64,000 nt of DNA from an uncultured Rhodospirillaceae bacterium (GTDB lineage: Bacteria > Pseudomonadota > Alphaproteobacteria > Rhodospirillales > Magnetospirillaceae): assembly GCA_903941105.1 (NCBI GenBank), contig CAJANL010000009.1:1-64000 (forward strand). Direction: 5' to 3'. The translations under genes were made by a program, and so were the position numbers. Numbering within the stretch: position 1 is the stretch's first letter; each line of letters opens with the position of its first letter. The notes under the pieces were generated by a model. It did not search any database. It was not told the origin of the DNA and saw nothing but the letters and a program-made list of their open reading frames with translations. This document shows positions 47,377-57,097 of this stretch, in pieces.

Positions 47377-48762
47377 TCACACATACCCGATGCGGAAGCC
47401 GCCCCAGTGACGCCCCCTGACCATGATGGGGGCCGAGACGTCCTTGATCATCACCATGGTGCCGCCGCCCATATCGCGGCGATAGCTCTTCAGCAGGAAC
47501 GGCTTGCGGTTTTGCGCCGCGCCCAGGCCGGCCGGGTCATTGAAGATGCGCCTTGTGCGGCAATTAGCGGTGTTCCAGGCGACATCACCGGGGCGCTGTG
47601 GCTGCGAATATTTGGCGTTGTGGGTGGGAAGATAGCCGTTGCGGTCGACCGCGGCGCAGAAGGCGACGCGCTGGTTGGCGGCCAACAAGGCGTCCTGCAG
47701 CGGCGGCAGCACCCGATCGGTAAATCCGGTGAACCGCGTCAGCATCTGCTGCGGGTCGGTGCCTTGAATGGGCTGGTAGGACTCGTCGAACAGGTCGTCG
47801 AGGTGAAGCTCCCCCTTGTCCACCGCGGCCTCGAACAGGACCGCGATCTTGGCGGCATGCTCCTGGGCATAGCGGATGAACGGGGTGTCGGGCAGCTCGA
47901 TACCCTCGGCGTAGGAAACCTCGATCAGCCCCTCGGTATCTTGGAGCAGCCGTTCCATCAGGCTGTTGGCGTCGGCGAGATGCTCGGTTTCGCTCTTGAT
48001 GTCGGCGCTGATGTCGATGATCGCGGTAGCCACCTGCCGGCGATCGGCCTCACCGGAGTGGCCGGTGGCGACGATTTCCTCGATGTGGGTCTCCAGCAGC
48101 GAAAACAGCGTCTGCAGGTCGTCGACGGCATCGCCCAGTTCATCAGTGGCGCTCAAAACGGAATCGACCCGCCCCAGGCTGGCGGTGTTCTCGTCGGCAA
48201 CGCGGCTGCTGAGCTGCGCCAGTTCGCCGATGGTGGAGGCGATCAGCTGGGTGGCGTCGCTGGTCTGCCCGGCCAGCGCCTTGACTTCATTGGCGACCAC
48301 GGCGAATCCTTTGCCCATCTCACCGGCCCGTGCCGCCTCGATGGTGGCGTTCAGCGCCAGCATGCGGGTCTGGCGGGCGATGGTCTCGATGCGATCCGCC
48401 ACATTGCCGACACGCGAGAGGGATTCGACCAGCGCCTGCATGTGGTGCTCGGTGCGCCGCACCCCGTCGACCAGGGCCTGGATCTGCGTCTTGGCTCCTT
48501 GCAGCGTGGTGCGCGACGAATCGGTGAGCTCGCCGACGGTACCGGACACCTGCTGGGCAAGCTCGGCGACCTCGCCGATCTTGCTGTTGGCGTCGGCCAG
48601 ACCGTTGGCGGCAGCGTTGAGGGCCTGAAATTTGCTGGCCTGTTCAAGGAAACGCTTCGAAATCTTGTCGATGTCGACGGCGACACCGGCCAGCTGGCTC
48701 CAGATACCACCAATGGCTCCGCCCAGCGCCGGATGCAGCGCTCCGTTCGTCACGTTGTCCAA
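47377..48762 (-). CDS. Soluble methyl-accepting chemotaxis protein with C-terminal sensory domain
   Basis: 461 residues from TTG 48762, which has AGGGAGGG about 7 bp upstream (an ATG at 48795 adds 11 residues but lacks a ribosome site). There is no membrane helix. The signalling helices (~40-240) contain [21 protein letters not shown] at the tip. The C-terminal ~110 residues ([39 protein letters not shown] and [13 protein letters not shown]) are a conserved sensory module known from cytoplasmic alphaproteobacterial receptors. So this is a cytoplasmic receptor of internal signals, with the sensory part at the C-terminus. Confidence 0.88.
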   Translation of the reverse strand: MDNVTNGALHPALGGAIGGIWSQLAGVAVDIDKISKRFLEQASKFQALNAAANGLADANSKIGEVAELAQQVSGTVGELTDSSRTTLQGAKTQIQALVDGVRRTEHHMQALVESLSRVGNVADRIETIARQTRMLALNATIEAARAGEMGKGFAVVANEVKALAGQTSDATQLIASTIGELAQLSSRVADENTASLGRVDSVLSATDELGDAVDDLQTLFSLLETHIEEIVATGHSGEADRRQVATAIIDISADIKSETEHLADANSLMERLLQDTEGLIEVSYAEGIELPDTPFIRYAQEHAAKIAVLFEAAVDKGELHLDDLFDESYQPIQGTDPQQMLTRFTGFTDRVLPPLQDALLAANQRVAFCAAVDRNGYLPTHNAKYSQPQRPGDVAWNTANCRTRRIFNDPAGLGAAQNRKPFLLKSYRRDMGGGTMVMIKDVSAPIMVRGRHWGGFRIGYV

Positions 48763-48974
48763 TTTCCAACCCTCCCTGCGGACACCCCGTCGCATTAGTT
48801 AGTCTAATGTCGATTTGCCAACCGAGTTGTCGCCGACCATGAACAATACGAATTCCGAGTGTAAATGAACCGCAACCCCTCGGTCATCCATAATTCTCTA
48901 ATTTTCATATAAACGAATATGGCGGCCGGAGGCTAAAGGGCCGTGGCATCCGGCACCGTTCGGCCCGAATAGCC

Positions 48975-49004
48975 AAAAGGGCCGGGCCATTTCTGGCCCG
49001 ACCC
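48975..49004 (-). terminator. Rho-independent terminator of the tRNA gene
   Basis: On the minus strand GGGTCGGGCC pairs with GGCCCGGCCC (one G-U pair) around AGAAAT and is followed by TTTT. It begins 11 bp after the encoded CCA end of the tRNA. Confidence 0.75.
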
Positions 49005-49014
49005 TCGGTAAAGG

Positions 49015-49091
49015 TGGTAGCGGGAGAGGGACTTGAACCCCCGACCCCAGGATTATGATTCCCGTGCTCTAACCAGCTGAGCTACCCCGCC
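49015..49091 (-). tRNA. tRNA-Met (anticodon CAU)
   Basis: 77 nt with encoded CCA end. Acceptor GGCGGGG pairs with TCCCGCT (G-U at both ends), the D-loop is standard, the anticodon loop is ATCATAA with CAT in positions 34-36, and the T-loop is TTCAAGT. CAU is read by elongator Met tRNA, by initiator tRNA and, after lysidine modification, by Ile2. The non-initiator acceptor and D-arm favour elongator Met; Ile2 is the alternative. Confidence 0.88.
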
Positions 49092-49208
49092 ATAGACCTC
49101 GAAACCTGCGCGCCGCGACGGACTGTTCGTCCGCAACCATGCGCGAGAGCGGCCGATATAGAGGGTTTGCGGCGGGCCTGTCAAGAGGCGGTCGGCGCTG
49201 TTTTCAAC

Positions 49209-49946
49209 TCACTTCACCAACTCGGCGACCGGCCGGTCGCGGTTGATGATCAGCGAGGCGCGGCGCTGGCGGTAGGTGCTGCGGACGGCGGCGTAGAAGT
49301 CGAGCGAACTCCGTTCCAGTTCGTCCAGCGGATCGAGCAGCTCTGTGCGGGTGTCGAGCATCTCGGTGCCGAGGTGGCCCCACAACACCTCCCGGGAGAA
49401 AGCATTGCCCAGGGCGATGTCAGCGGGGTCGGCAACCCACTCGACTCCCCGCCCCACCGCGTCACGCGGATTGGAGGGACCGAAGAACGGCAGCATCAGA
49501 TAGGGTCCCTCGCCCACGCCCCACACCGCCAGGGTCTGGCCGAAGTCCTCCTCGTGGTGGCGCGGCCCGCCGGTGCGCCCGACCACATCCACCAGCCCCA
49601 GCAGGCCGGCGGTGGAGTTGATGATGAAGCGGTCCAGCGTCTGGGCGGCGCGGTCGGGCTCGCCCTGCAACACGTCGTTGACGAAGACGATAGGGCCGGT
49701 GAGGTTCAGGATGAAGTCATGCACCCGATCGCGCATCGCCACCGGCACCCAGTCGCGGTAGCCACGCGCCACCGGCTTGAGGACGGCACGATCGAGAGCG
49801 AGGTTGACATCGAACACCCCCCGGTTCAACGGCTCCAACGGATCATTGATCGCCTCGAACTCGGCCCGGTCCTCCGGGTTGGTCGGCACCTCGGCACAGC
49901 CCACCAAGACCATCAGCATGCCCACGGCCACTCCGACGTTCCTCAT
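49209..49946 (-). CDS. mlaA: MlaA/VacJ-family outer-membrane lipoprotein
   Basis: 245 residues from ATG 49946 (TGGAGGTG upstream). The signal has lipobox LVGC (Cys17). The body matches MlaA: NDPLEPLNRGVFDVN, NFILNL-like region (DFILNLTGPIVFVNDVLQG), and GVGEGPYLMLPFFGPSNPRDAVG, an exact family signature. MlaA is the outer-membrane part of the Mla pathway, which returns misplaced phospholipids inward. It overlaps by 4 bp the HpnI-like glycosyltransferase of the hopanoid locus, so a lipid-trafficking role for hopanoids is plausible (inference). Confidence 0.9.
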   Translation of the reverse strand: MRNVGVAVGMLMVLVGCAEVPTNPEDRAEFEAINDPLEPLNRGVFDVNLALDRAVLKPVARGYRDWVPVAMRDRVHDFILNLTGPIVFVNDVLQGEPDRAAQTLDRFIINSTAGLLGLVDVVGRTGGPRHHEEDFGQTLAVWGVGEGPYLMLPFFGPSNPRDAVGRGVEWVADPADIALGNAFSREVLWGHLGTEMLDTRTELLDPLDELERSSLDFYAAVRSTYRQRRASLIINRDRPVAELVK

Positions 49947-51091
49947 CGCCCACCTCCAGACTCGTCGACACGCATGGTTTGCCCGCTCCCGGTCACCATC
50001 ACCTGATCGCCCCAGCGGATCCGCCGCCCGGTCAGACTGACCGCCCACACCAGGGCGTTGAAGCATTCGCGCACCGGCAACAACCACAGGCTCCGAGGCT
50101 CCAGCGGCAGCCGGCGACGCAACAGCAGATGAAGCAGGCCACGCAGCACCAGCAGCAGCCCGGCGCCGCCCATGACCGCGCCCGGCGACCACGACGGCAG
50201 CGCCAGCAACAGGAAGGGCAGCAACGGGCTGGTGACGATGGACAGGCCGTGGTCGAGCGGCCGCACCGCACGAATGGTGCGATTCCAGCGCAGTTCATGG
50301 GCGAACAGGCGGGCGGCGGTATCCTCGGCGACGATGGTGCCGACAATGCAGGGCGCCAGCCGCACGGTGAATCCGGCGCGGGAGACGGCGTGGCCGATGA
50401 CGTAGTCCTGCGCCACCGCCGCGGCCATCGCCTCGAAGCCACCCGCCGCCGCCAATGCCTGGCGCGTCACCGCGATGGCCGCCCCGTAGGCAAAGTCCAT
50501 GTCGCGCCTTGCTACGTCCACCAGTACCGACGGAATAAACCAGTCGTCAATGTACAGCCCCCCCAGCCGCGACCACAGGCTGGCCCCGGCAATGCCGCGA
50601 TATGGGCAGGTCGCCAGTCCGATGCGCGTGTCGGCGGTCAGGGTGGCGGCAAGGATGGCCAGCAGGTCGGGCGGCGCCAACACATCGCTGTCCACCATCA
50701 CCAGCACGTCGTGCCGCGCCGCCGGCACCATGTTGGCGAGATTGCAGTTCTTGGGGTTGGGACCGGCGCGTCGCGGATCCACCACCAGCGTGAAATCACG
50801 GCCGGGCCACTCGGCCATCAGGCGCTCGACGACCGGCCGAGCCGGGTCATCGACGTGGTGCAGGCCGAACACCACCTGAACCTCACCGGCATAGTCCTGG
50901 GCCAGCAAGGTCCCCAGGCACTCGGCCAGCCGAGGCGGCGCCCCAAAAAGCGGCACCAGCAGCGAGACGGGCGGCAGCGATGGTTCGGACGGCGGCGCCG
51001 GCCGCCACTGCGCCACCCGCAGCAAGGCCAGTCCGAGATAGGCGGTGCCGGCGGCCAGCAGCAACCCGGCGGCGATCTGGATAAGACTCAT
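49943..51091 (-). CDS. HpnI-like (GT21, ceramide-glucosyltransferase type) glycosyltransferase
   Basis: 382 residues. It begins with a signal-anchor helix (LIQIAAGLLLAAGTAYLGLAL), followed by a GT2/GT21 core (VSLLVPLFGA, VDSDVLAPPD, AQDYVIGHAV, and HELRWNRTIR, the xxRW motif) and two more hydrophobic segments near the C-terminus. It is a paralogue of the HpnI at 60.7 kb but clearly diverged (for instance ADDYDLG there, AQDYVIG here). It is divergent from hpnA and overlaps mlaA. HpnI proteins add N-acetylglucosamine to bacteriohopanetetrol; this second copy may use another acceptor or sugar. Confidence 0.85.
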   Translation of the reverse strand: MSLIQIAAGLLLAAGTAYLGLALLRVAQWRPAPPSEPSLPPVSLLVPLFGAPPRLAECLGTLLAQDYAGEVQVVFGLHHVDDPARPVVERLMAEWPGRDFTLVVDPRRAGPNPKNCNLANMVPAARHDVLVMVDSDVLAPPDLLAILAATLTADTRIGLATCPYRGIAGASLWSRLGGLYIDDWFIPSVLVDVARRDMDFAYGAAIAVTRQALAAAGGFEAMAAAVAQDYVIGHAVSRAGFTVRLAPCIVGTIVAEDTAARLFAHELRWNRTIRAVRPLDHGLSIVTSPLLPFLLLALPSWSPGAVMGGAGLLLVLRGLLHLLLRRRLPLEPRSLWLLPVRECFNALVWAVSLTGRRIRWGDQVMVTGSGQTMRVDESGGGR

Positions 51092-51244
51092 AGCGAGGAA
51101 ATTACGGGTTGCTCCTGCCGCCGTCTCGCATATTTTCTGCGCGATTACTCAAGGTATATTTCGGATGCTTTCCTATTATTACCTTCGACAATCTGACGCC
51201 ATCCGCGGACCGACGGTACAGTCCGCCCTCTGCTGGAGGTGGTG

Positions 51245-52240
51245 ATGGCGGCGACGGCCTTGGTAACGGGAGCAAGCGGCTTTATCGGTGCAGCCGTGGT
51301 ACGCCGCCTGCTGCAACGGGGCTGGCGGGTGCGCGCCCTGATGCGGCCAGAGAGCAACCGGGCCAATCTCGACGGCCTCGGTGTCGAGGCGGTGACCGGC
51401 CGGCTGGAGGACGAGGAGTCGCTGGCGCTGGCGGTGGCCGGTTGCGCGGCCGTGCTTCACATCGCCGCCGACTACCGGCTGTGGGCGCCCGATCCCGACG
51501 CCCTCTACCGCACCAACGTCACCGGCTCCCGGGCACTGATGCGCGCCGCCCTCGACGCTGGTGTCGAGCGGGTGGTGCATACCTCCAGCGTGGCGACACT
51601 GGGCCACCTGCCGGGCGATGTCGCCGCCGACGAGGAGACGCCGACCAGCCTGGAGGAGATGATCGGCGCCTACAAGCGCTCGAAGTTCCTCGCCGAGCGG
51701 GCGGTGCTGCGCATGGTGGCCGAGGACGGCCTGCCGGCGGTGGTGGTCAATCCCTCGACGCCCGTCGGCCCCGGCGACATCCGCCCCACCCCCACCGGCC
51801 GCATGATCGCCGAGGCGGCGCGCGGCCGTATTCCCGCCTTCGTCAACACCGGGCTGAACATCGTCCATGTGGACGACGTCGCCGAGGGCCATGTTCTGGC
51901 GCTGGAAAAGGGCAGGGTCGGCCAACGCTACGTGCTGGGCGGTGACAACCTGACGCTGGCGGCCATCCTGGCCGTCATCGCCAAGGCCGCCGGGCGGCGG
52001 GCGCCGACGGTTCGGCTGCCGCGCGCCGTCGTCTGGCCGATGGCGGTGGCCGCCGAACTGCTGGCGCGCTTCACCGGCGTCGAGCCGCTGGTGACCTGCG
52101 ACGGCCTGCGCATGAGCCGCGCCTGCATGTATTTCCGCTCCGACAAGGCCGAGCGCGAGTTGGGCTACCGTCACCGCCCGGCCGAGGCGGCCCTGATCGA
52201 GGCCGCCACATGGGCGTTGCAACGGGGATACGGCCGATGA
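51245..52240 (+). CDS. hpnA: Hopanoid-associated sugar epimerase HpnA
   Basis: 331 residues from ATG 51245 with CTGGAGG 5 bp upstream. An extended SDR/NAD-dependent epimerase: GASGFIGAAVVRRLL binds NAD(P) (residues 9-23), the YxxxK pair is in AYKRSKFLAERAV, and the HpnA-type sequences VVVNPSTPVGPGDIRPTPTG and NIVHVDDVAEGHVLALEKG are exact for the family. It is the first gene of the plus-strand hopanoid operon. Its precise substrate remains uncertain in the literature. It overlaps hpnB by 4 bp (ATGA). Confidence 0.95.
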   Translation: MAATALVTGASGFIGAAVVRRLLQRGWRVRALMRPESNRANLDGLGVEAVTGRLEDEESLALAVAGCAAVLHIAADYRLWAPDPDALYRTNVTGSRALMRAALDAGVERVVHTSSVATLGHLPGDVAADEETPTSLEEMIGAYKRSKFLAERAVLRMVAEDGLPAVVVNPSTPVGPGDIRPTPTGRMIAEAARGRIPAFVNTGLNIVHVDDVAEGHVLALEKGRVGQRYVLGGDNLTLAAILAVIAKAAGRRAPTVRLPRAVVWPMAVAAELLARFTGVEPLVTCDGLRMSRACMYFRSDKAERELGYRHRPAEAALIEAATWALQRGYGR

Positions 52241-53349
52241 GCGACCTGATTGCATTGATTGGGCTGATCGCCTGGGTCGGGCTGTTGGGAGCGCGGGGCG
52301 GCTTCTGGCGCATGGAGGCATCCCCCCTGCCGCCCGCGCCCAAAACATGGCCGACCATCGCGGTGGTGGTGCCGGCGCGTGACGAGGCGGCGCTGATCGG
52401 GGCCAGCCTGACCTCGCTGCTGGCCCAGGACTACCCGGGCCAGATGGCGGTGGTGGTGGTTGACGACGCCTCGACCGACGGCACCGCCGAGGCGGCGCGG
52501 GCGGTGGGCGACGGGCGGCTCACCGTCATTGGCGGCCGTCCGCTGCCGCCGGGCTGGAGCGGCAAGGTCTGGGCCATGTCGCAGGGCGTCGAGCACGCCC
52601 TGGAGGTACTACCCGAAGCCCGCTATGTGCTGTTCACCGATGCCGACATCCACCACCATCCCGGCGAATTGGCCCGCATGGTGACCCGCGCCGAGGCATG
52701 GCGGCTGGACATGGCATCGCTGATGGTGCGGCTGCAATGCCGCTCGAGGGCGGAGCACGGCCTGGTGCCGGCCTTCGTCTATTTCTTCCGCCTGCTCTAT
52801 CCCTTCACCTGGGTCAACGATCAGGCCGAGGTTACCGCAGCCGCCGCCGGCGGCCTCATGCTGGTGCGGCGGCGCGCCCTGGAGCGTATCGGCGGGCTGC
52901 AATCCCTGCGTGGCGCCCTCATCGACGACTGCGCCCTGGCCGCCGCCGTCAAGGACCAGGGCGGCCGGTTGTGGCTGGGCATGGCCGGTGCCACCTCGTC
53001 CCTCCGCCCCACCTCCGGCTGGCGCGGCATGTGGCGAAACATCGCTCGCAGCGCCTATGCCCAGCTCGATCATTCGCCGCTGCGTCTGGCGGCGACAGTG
53101 GCGGCCATGGCGGTGGTATTCCTGGCGCCGCCGCTGCTGACGCTGACCGGGAGTATAGCCGCAGTGGCCGCCTGGGGCCTGATGGCGCTGTCGTTCCTGC
53201 CCATGTTGGGCTTCTATCGCGCCTCGCCGCTGTGGGCACCGCTACTGCCGCTGATCGCGGCCTTCTTCCTCGCTGCCACCCTGGACTCGGCACGACGGCA
53301 CTATGCCGGACGGGGGGGAGCATGGAAGGGGCGCGTCCAGTTGCCATAG
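52237..53349 (+). CDS. hpnB: Hopanoid-associated glycosyltransferase HpnB
   Basis: 370 residues from ATG 52237. A GT2 enzyme with an N-terminal membrane helix, VVVPARDEAALIGASLTSLLAQDYPG, VVVDDASTDGTAE, a catalytic DADIHHHPGEL and several C-terminal hydrophobic segments. HpnB sits with hpnA in many hopanoid clusters; its product is not firmly known. The start overlaps the hpnA stop by 4 bp and an 93-bp gap follows before the shc start. Confidence 0.93.
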   Translation: MSDLIALIGLIAWVGLLGARGGFWRMEASPLPPAPKTWPTIAVVVPARDEAALIGASLTSLLAQDYPGQMAVVVVDDASTDGTAEAARAVGDGRLTVIGGRPLPPGWSGKVWAMSQGVEHALEVLPEARYVLFTDADIHHHPGELARMVTRAEAWRLDMASLMVRLQCRSRAEHGLVPAFVYFFRLLYPFTWVNDQAEVTAAAAGGLMLVRRRALERIGGLQSLRGALIDDCALAAAVKDQGGRLWLGMAGATSSLRPTSGWRGMWRNIARSAYAQLDHSPLRLAATVAAMAVVFLAPPLLTLTGSIAAVAAWGLMALSFLPMLGFYRASPLWAPLLPLIAAFFLAATLDSARRHYAGRGGAWKGRVQLP

Positions 53350-53442
53350 CTCCCTTTCCCAATGAATGCCCGACCTCTGCTCACCTGACGCGGCGCGAGC
53401 GAGCCCTCACCATGCGGCTCCCACAGCCATGGAGGATCTCCC

Positions 53443-55377
53443 TTGTCCGGCAGGCAGCTCCCCCTCATCGCCGAAAGCGTCGAAGCCCTCGACCGTGCCG
53501 TCGAGGCCGCCACCACCGCCCTGCTGACGCGGCAGCAGCCCGACGGCCATTGGGCCTTCGAGCTGGAAGCCGACGCCACCATTCCGGCCGAATACGTACT
53601 GCTGACCCACTACCTCGACGACCGCGACATCGGGCTGGAGCGCAAGATCGCAACCTACCTGCGCCGCATCCGGGGCGAGCACGGCGGCTGGCCGCTGTTC
53701 CATGGCGGTGATCTCGACATCAGCGCCTCGGTGAAGGCCTATTTCGCGCTCAAGGCCGTGGGCGACGACCCTCAGGCGTCCCACATGGCCGAGGCCCGCC
53801 AGGCGATCCTGCGTCACGGCGGCGCCGCCCGCGCCAATGTCTTCACCCGCACGCTGCTGGCCCTGTTCGGCCAGGTGCCATGGACGGCGGTGCCGGTGAT
53901 GCCGGTGGAGATCATGCTGCTGCCGCGCTGGTTCCCCTTCCACCTCGACAAGGTGTCCTATTGGTCGCGCACCGTGCTGGTGCCGCTGCTGGTGCTGATG
54001 GCGCTGAAGCCGCAGGCGCGCAACCCCCAAGCCGTGGCCATCCAGGAACTGTTCCTCACCTCGCCGCTGGAGGTGCGCGACTGGCCTACCGCACGGAACG
54101 ACAGTGCCTGGGGTAAGGCCTTTCGGGCACTCGACCGCGCGCTGCGGGTGGCGGAACCGTACTTCCCCAAGGCATACCGGCAGCGTGCCATCGACCGTGC
54201 CATGGCCTTCGTCGCCGAGCGGCTGAATGGCGAGGACGGGTTGGGCGCCATCTACCCCGCCATGGCCAACACGGTGATGATGTTCGACGCACTGGGTATC
54301 GGCGCCCAGGACCCCCGCCGCGCCACCGCCCGCCGCGCCATCGACAGGCTGCTGGTGATCGGCGAGGACAGCGCCTACTGCCAGCCCTGCCTGTCGCCGG
54401 TATGGGACACCGCCCTGGCCTGCCATGCCCTGTGCGAGGCCGGCGGCGCCGAGGCCGCCACCCGCCGTGCCGCCGAATGGCTGCTGGCGCGCCAGGAGAC
54501 CCGCATCGCGGGCGACTGGGCGGCGCGGCGGCCCAGTTTGGAGCCGGGCGGCTGGGCCTTCCAGTACAGCAATCCCCACTATCCCGACACCGACGACACC
54601 GCCGCCGTGGTCACCGCCCTGGAGCGCATCGACGCCCCCGCCCACCGCGACGCCGTGGCGCTGGCCTTGCGCTGGCTGCGCGGCATGCAGTGCACCGATG
54701 GTGGCTGGGGGGCGTTCGACGCCGACAACACCCACGTCCACCTCAACGCCATCCCCTTCGCCGACCACGGCGCCCTGCTCGACCCTCCCACCGCCGACGT
54801 GGGGGCGCGCTGCGTCTCGGCCCTGGCGGCCTTGGGCAACCCCGAGGACCAGTCGGTGCGGCGGGGCGTCGAGTGGCTGCTGTGCCACCAGGAGGTAGAC
54901 GGCTCGTGGTTCGGCCGCTGGGGTACCAACTATATCTACGGCACATGGTCGGCGCTGGCGGCATTGAACGCCGCCGGGGTCGATTCGGGCGGGCGGCCGG
55001 TGCGCCGGGCGGTGGACTGGCTGCTGTCCCGCCAACGCGAGGATGGCGGCTGGGGCGAGGACGGCCGTTCGTACTGGGACGGCCAACCGCACGGCATCGC
55101 CGCCGCCGCCACGCCGTCGCAGACCGCCTGGGCACTGCTCGGCCTGATGGCGGCGGGCGAGGTCGACCATCCGGCGGTGGCGCGCGGTATCGCGTGGCTG
55201 CTGGCCAACCGCAACGATGAGGGAGGCTGGGACGAACCCCAGCACACCGCGGTCGGCTTCCCGCGGGTGTTCTATCTCCGCTATCACGGTTACCGCCTGT
55301 TCTTTCCCCTGTGGGCGGTGGCGCGCTATCGCAATCTGGTGCTCGGCAACCGAGGAAGGGTCCTGCATGGCCTTTGA
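53443..55377 (+). CDS. shc: Squalene-hopene cyclase
   Basis: 644 residues from TTG 53443, which has GGAGGA 6 bp upstream; no in-frame ATG start is better placed. It cyclises squalene to hopene and hopanol at the membrane. The catalytic acid motif is D382-T-D384-D385-T-A, and several QW repeats are present (for example QQPDGHWAFE, GMQCTDGGWGAFD, REDGGWGED). The C-terminal PRVFYLRYHGYRLFFPLWAVARY is typical. hpnG overlaps the last 11 bp. Without hpnCDE in the window, squalene synthesis must be elsewhere. Confidence 0.96.
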   Translation: MSGRQLPLIAESVEALDRAVEAATTALLTRQQPDGHWAFELEADATIPAEYVLLTHYLDDRDIGLERKIATYLRRIRGEHGGWPLFHGGDLDISASVKAYFALKAVGDDPQASHMAEARQAILRHGGAARANVFTRTLLALFGQVPWTAVPVMPVEIMLLPRWFPFHLDKVSYWSRTVLVPLLVLMALKPQARNPQAVAIQELFLTSPLEVRDWPTARNDSAWGKAFRALDRALRVAEPYFPKAYRQRAIDRAMAFVAERLNGEDGLGAIYPAMANTVMMFDALGIGAQDPRRATARRAIDRLLVIGEDSAYCQPCLSPVWDTALACHALCEAGGAEAATRRAAEWLLARQETRIAGDWAARRPSLEPGGWAFQYSNPHYPDTDDTAAVVTALERIDAPAHRDAVALALRWLRGMQCTDGGWGAFDADNTHVHLNAIPFADHGALLDPPTADVGARCVSALAALGNPEDQSVRRGVEWLLCHQEVDGSWFGRWGTNYIYGTWSALAALNAAGVDSGGRPVRRAVDWLLSRQREDGGWGEDGRSYWDGQPHGIAAAATPSQTAWALLGLMAAGEVDHPAVARGIAWLLANRNDEGGWDEPQHTAVGFPRVFYLRYHGYRLFFPLWAVARYRNLVLGNRGRVLHGL

Positions 55378-56011
55378 GTTGGCCGTTCTCACCGGCCTGC
55401 CCGCCGAAGCGGCGGTGTTGCCGCCCTCGATGCGCAGCGCCTGCGCCAGGTGCGATACCGCCCGCGCCCGCGTCCTCGCCGCCGAGTTGCTGGCCGGCGG
55501 CGCCGAGGGGCTGGTCAGTTTCGGGTTGGCGGGCGGACTGTCGGCCGGGGCCGGTGCCGGCACACTGGTGCTGGCCCTGGCGGTAGTGACGAAGAAGGGT
55601 CGTCAGGCCTGCTGGGCCGAATGGACCAACACCCTGGCCGAGCAACTGCCCCATGCCCGCCTCGGGGTGGTGGCGGCCGTGGACGGCATCGTCGCCTCGG
55701 TGGCGGAGAAACGGCTGCTGGCCGATCGCACCGGCGCCGTGGCGGTGGACATGGAAAGCGGCGCCGTCGCAGAGGTCTGCGCCGCGGCAGGCAAGCCGTT
55801 CATCGTGCTGCGGGTGGTGGCCGACCCGCTGCATCGCGCCATTCCCAAGGCGGCACTGGCGATGATGAATGGTGGCATGGCCGGACTGGCGGGATCGCTG
55901 CTGGCAGCTCCGTCCCAGGTGCCGGAGTTGCTGCGCCTGGCCGCCGAGGCCCGCCGCGCCCTAAAGGTTCTGGCGGCCGCCGCGCCGGCTCTCGCCACCC
56001 TGCGCCGCTAG
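55367..56011 (+). CDS. hpnG: Hopanoid nucleoside phosphorylase HpnG
   Basis: 214 residues from ATG 55367, with GAGGAAGG upstream, overlapping shc by 11 bp. It belongs to the purine nucleoside phosphorylase family (SFGLAGGLSAG phosphate loop, VAVDMESGAVAEVC with the conserved Glu). HpnG removes adenine from adenosylhopane to give a ribosylhopane derivative en route to bacteriohopanetetrol. Its 3' end overlaps the convergent hpnH by 51 bp. Confidence 0.94.
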   Translation: MAFELAVLTGLPAEAAVLPPSMRSACARCDTARARVLAAELLAGGAEGLVSFGLAGGLSAGAGAGTLVLALAVVTKKGRQACWAEWTNTLAEQLPHARLGVVAAVDGIVASVAEKRLLADRTGAVAVDMESGAVAEVCAAAGKPFIVLRVVADPLHRAIPKAALAMMNGGMAGLAGSLLAAPSQVPELLRLAAEARRALKVLAAAAPALATLRR

Positions 56012-57097
56012 CCGGGCCACCAGTTCGTCGAACACTGCCTCGGCGGCGCGCTGGCCATCGAGCGGAATCTCGGGCGCCATCGGCCCCTCGGTGCGCGGCC
56101 CGGCCACCGCCGCCCGCATGGCCGCCCACGGACGCCGCACGGTATCGGCCACGGCGGTGGCCTCATAGCCGGAATGGACCATGCAGTCGGCGCATTTCTC
56201 GTAGTTGCCGGTGCCGTAGGCGTCCCAGTCGGTCTCGTCCATCAGGGCGCGGAAGCTGTCGGCGTAGCCCTCGCCCAACAGATAGCAGGGCCGCTGCCAG
56301 CCGAACACGTTGCGGGTGGGATTGCCCCAGGGCGTACAGCGATAGGCCTGATTACCGGCGAGGAAATCGAGAAACAGCGACGACTGGTTGATCGGCCACC
56401 CCCGCCCCCGGCCCCGGCGGAACAGGCCGCGGAACAGCTCCTTGGTGCGGCGGCGCGTCAGGAAGTGCTCGGTGTCGGGAGCGCGCTCATAGGCGTAGCC
56501 GGGCGAGACGGTGACGCCGTCCACCCCCATAGCGGTCACATCGTCGAGGAAGGCGGCTACCTTCTCGGGGACGGCGCCGTCGAACAGGGTGCAATTGACG
56601 CTGACCCGGAAGCCGGCGGCCTTGGCGCTGCGGATGGCCTGCACGGCGGTATCGTAGACCCCCTTGCGGCAGACCGAGCGATCGTGCTCCTCACGCCCGC
56701 CGTCGAGATGCACCGACCAGGTGAAGGCCGGGCTGGGGGTGAAGCGGTCGAGCTTCTTTTCCAGCAGCAGGGCATTGGTGCACAGGTAGACGAAACGGCC
56801 GCGCCCCAGGATGCCGGCAACAATCTCCTCGATATCGCGATGCAGCAGCGGCTCACCGCCGGCGATGCTGACCACCGGCGCCGGGCACTCGTCGACGGCA
56901 GCCAGACAGTCCGCCACCGACAGGCGGCGGTCGAGCACCGCATCGCCATAATCGATCTTGCCGCAGCCGGCGCAGGCGAGATTGCAGCGGAACAGCGGCT
57001 CCAGCATCAGCACCAGCGGATAGCGCTTCACTCCGGCGAGATACTGACGCAGCACGTAGAGCCCGATGCGAGCGATCTGCAACGCGGGAACCGCCAT
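55961..57097 (-). CDS. hpnH: Radical-SAM adenosylhopane synthase HpnH
   Basis: 378 residues. C38, C42 and C45 in RCNLACAGCGK bind the 4Fe-4S cluster, and the family sequence IAGGEPLLHRDI and NYEKCADCMVHSGYEA are exact. HpnH attaches adenosine to hopene, the first step of side-chain building. Its ATG overlaps the ispH stop by one base (TGATG), so the two are cotranslated. The long C-terminal tail (RRPWAAMRAAVAGPRTEG) overlaps hpnG on the opposite strand. Confidence 0.95.
   Translation of the reverse strand: MAVPALQIARIGLYVLRQYLAGVKRYPLVLMLEPLFRCNLACAGCGKIDYGDAVLDRRLSVADCLAAVDECPAPVVSIAGGEPLLHRDIEEIVAGILGRGRFVYLCTNALLLEKKLDRFTPSPAFTWSVHLDGGREEHDRSVCRKGVYDTAVQAIRSAKAAGFRVSVNCTLFDGAVPEKVAAFLDDVTAMGVDGVTVSPGYAYERAPDTEHFLTRRRTKELFRGLFRRGRGRGWPINQSSLFLDFLAGNQAYRCTPWGNPTRNVFGWQRPCYLLGEGYADSFRALMDETDWDAYGTGNYEKCADCMVHSGYEATAVADTVRRPWAAMRAAVAGPRTEGPMAPEIPLDGQRAAEAVFDELVARLAAQGGESRRGGRQNL

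Noticed and set aside
53407-55563. A long frame (718 codons) antisense to shc
   Set aside because: It lies opposite the squalene-hopene cyclase with all its motifs; no domain is seen in the antisense frame.
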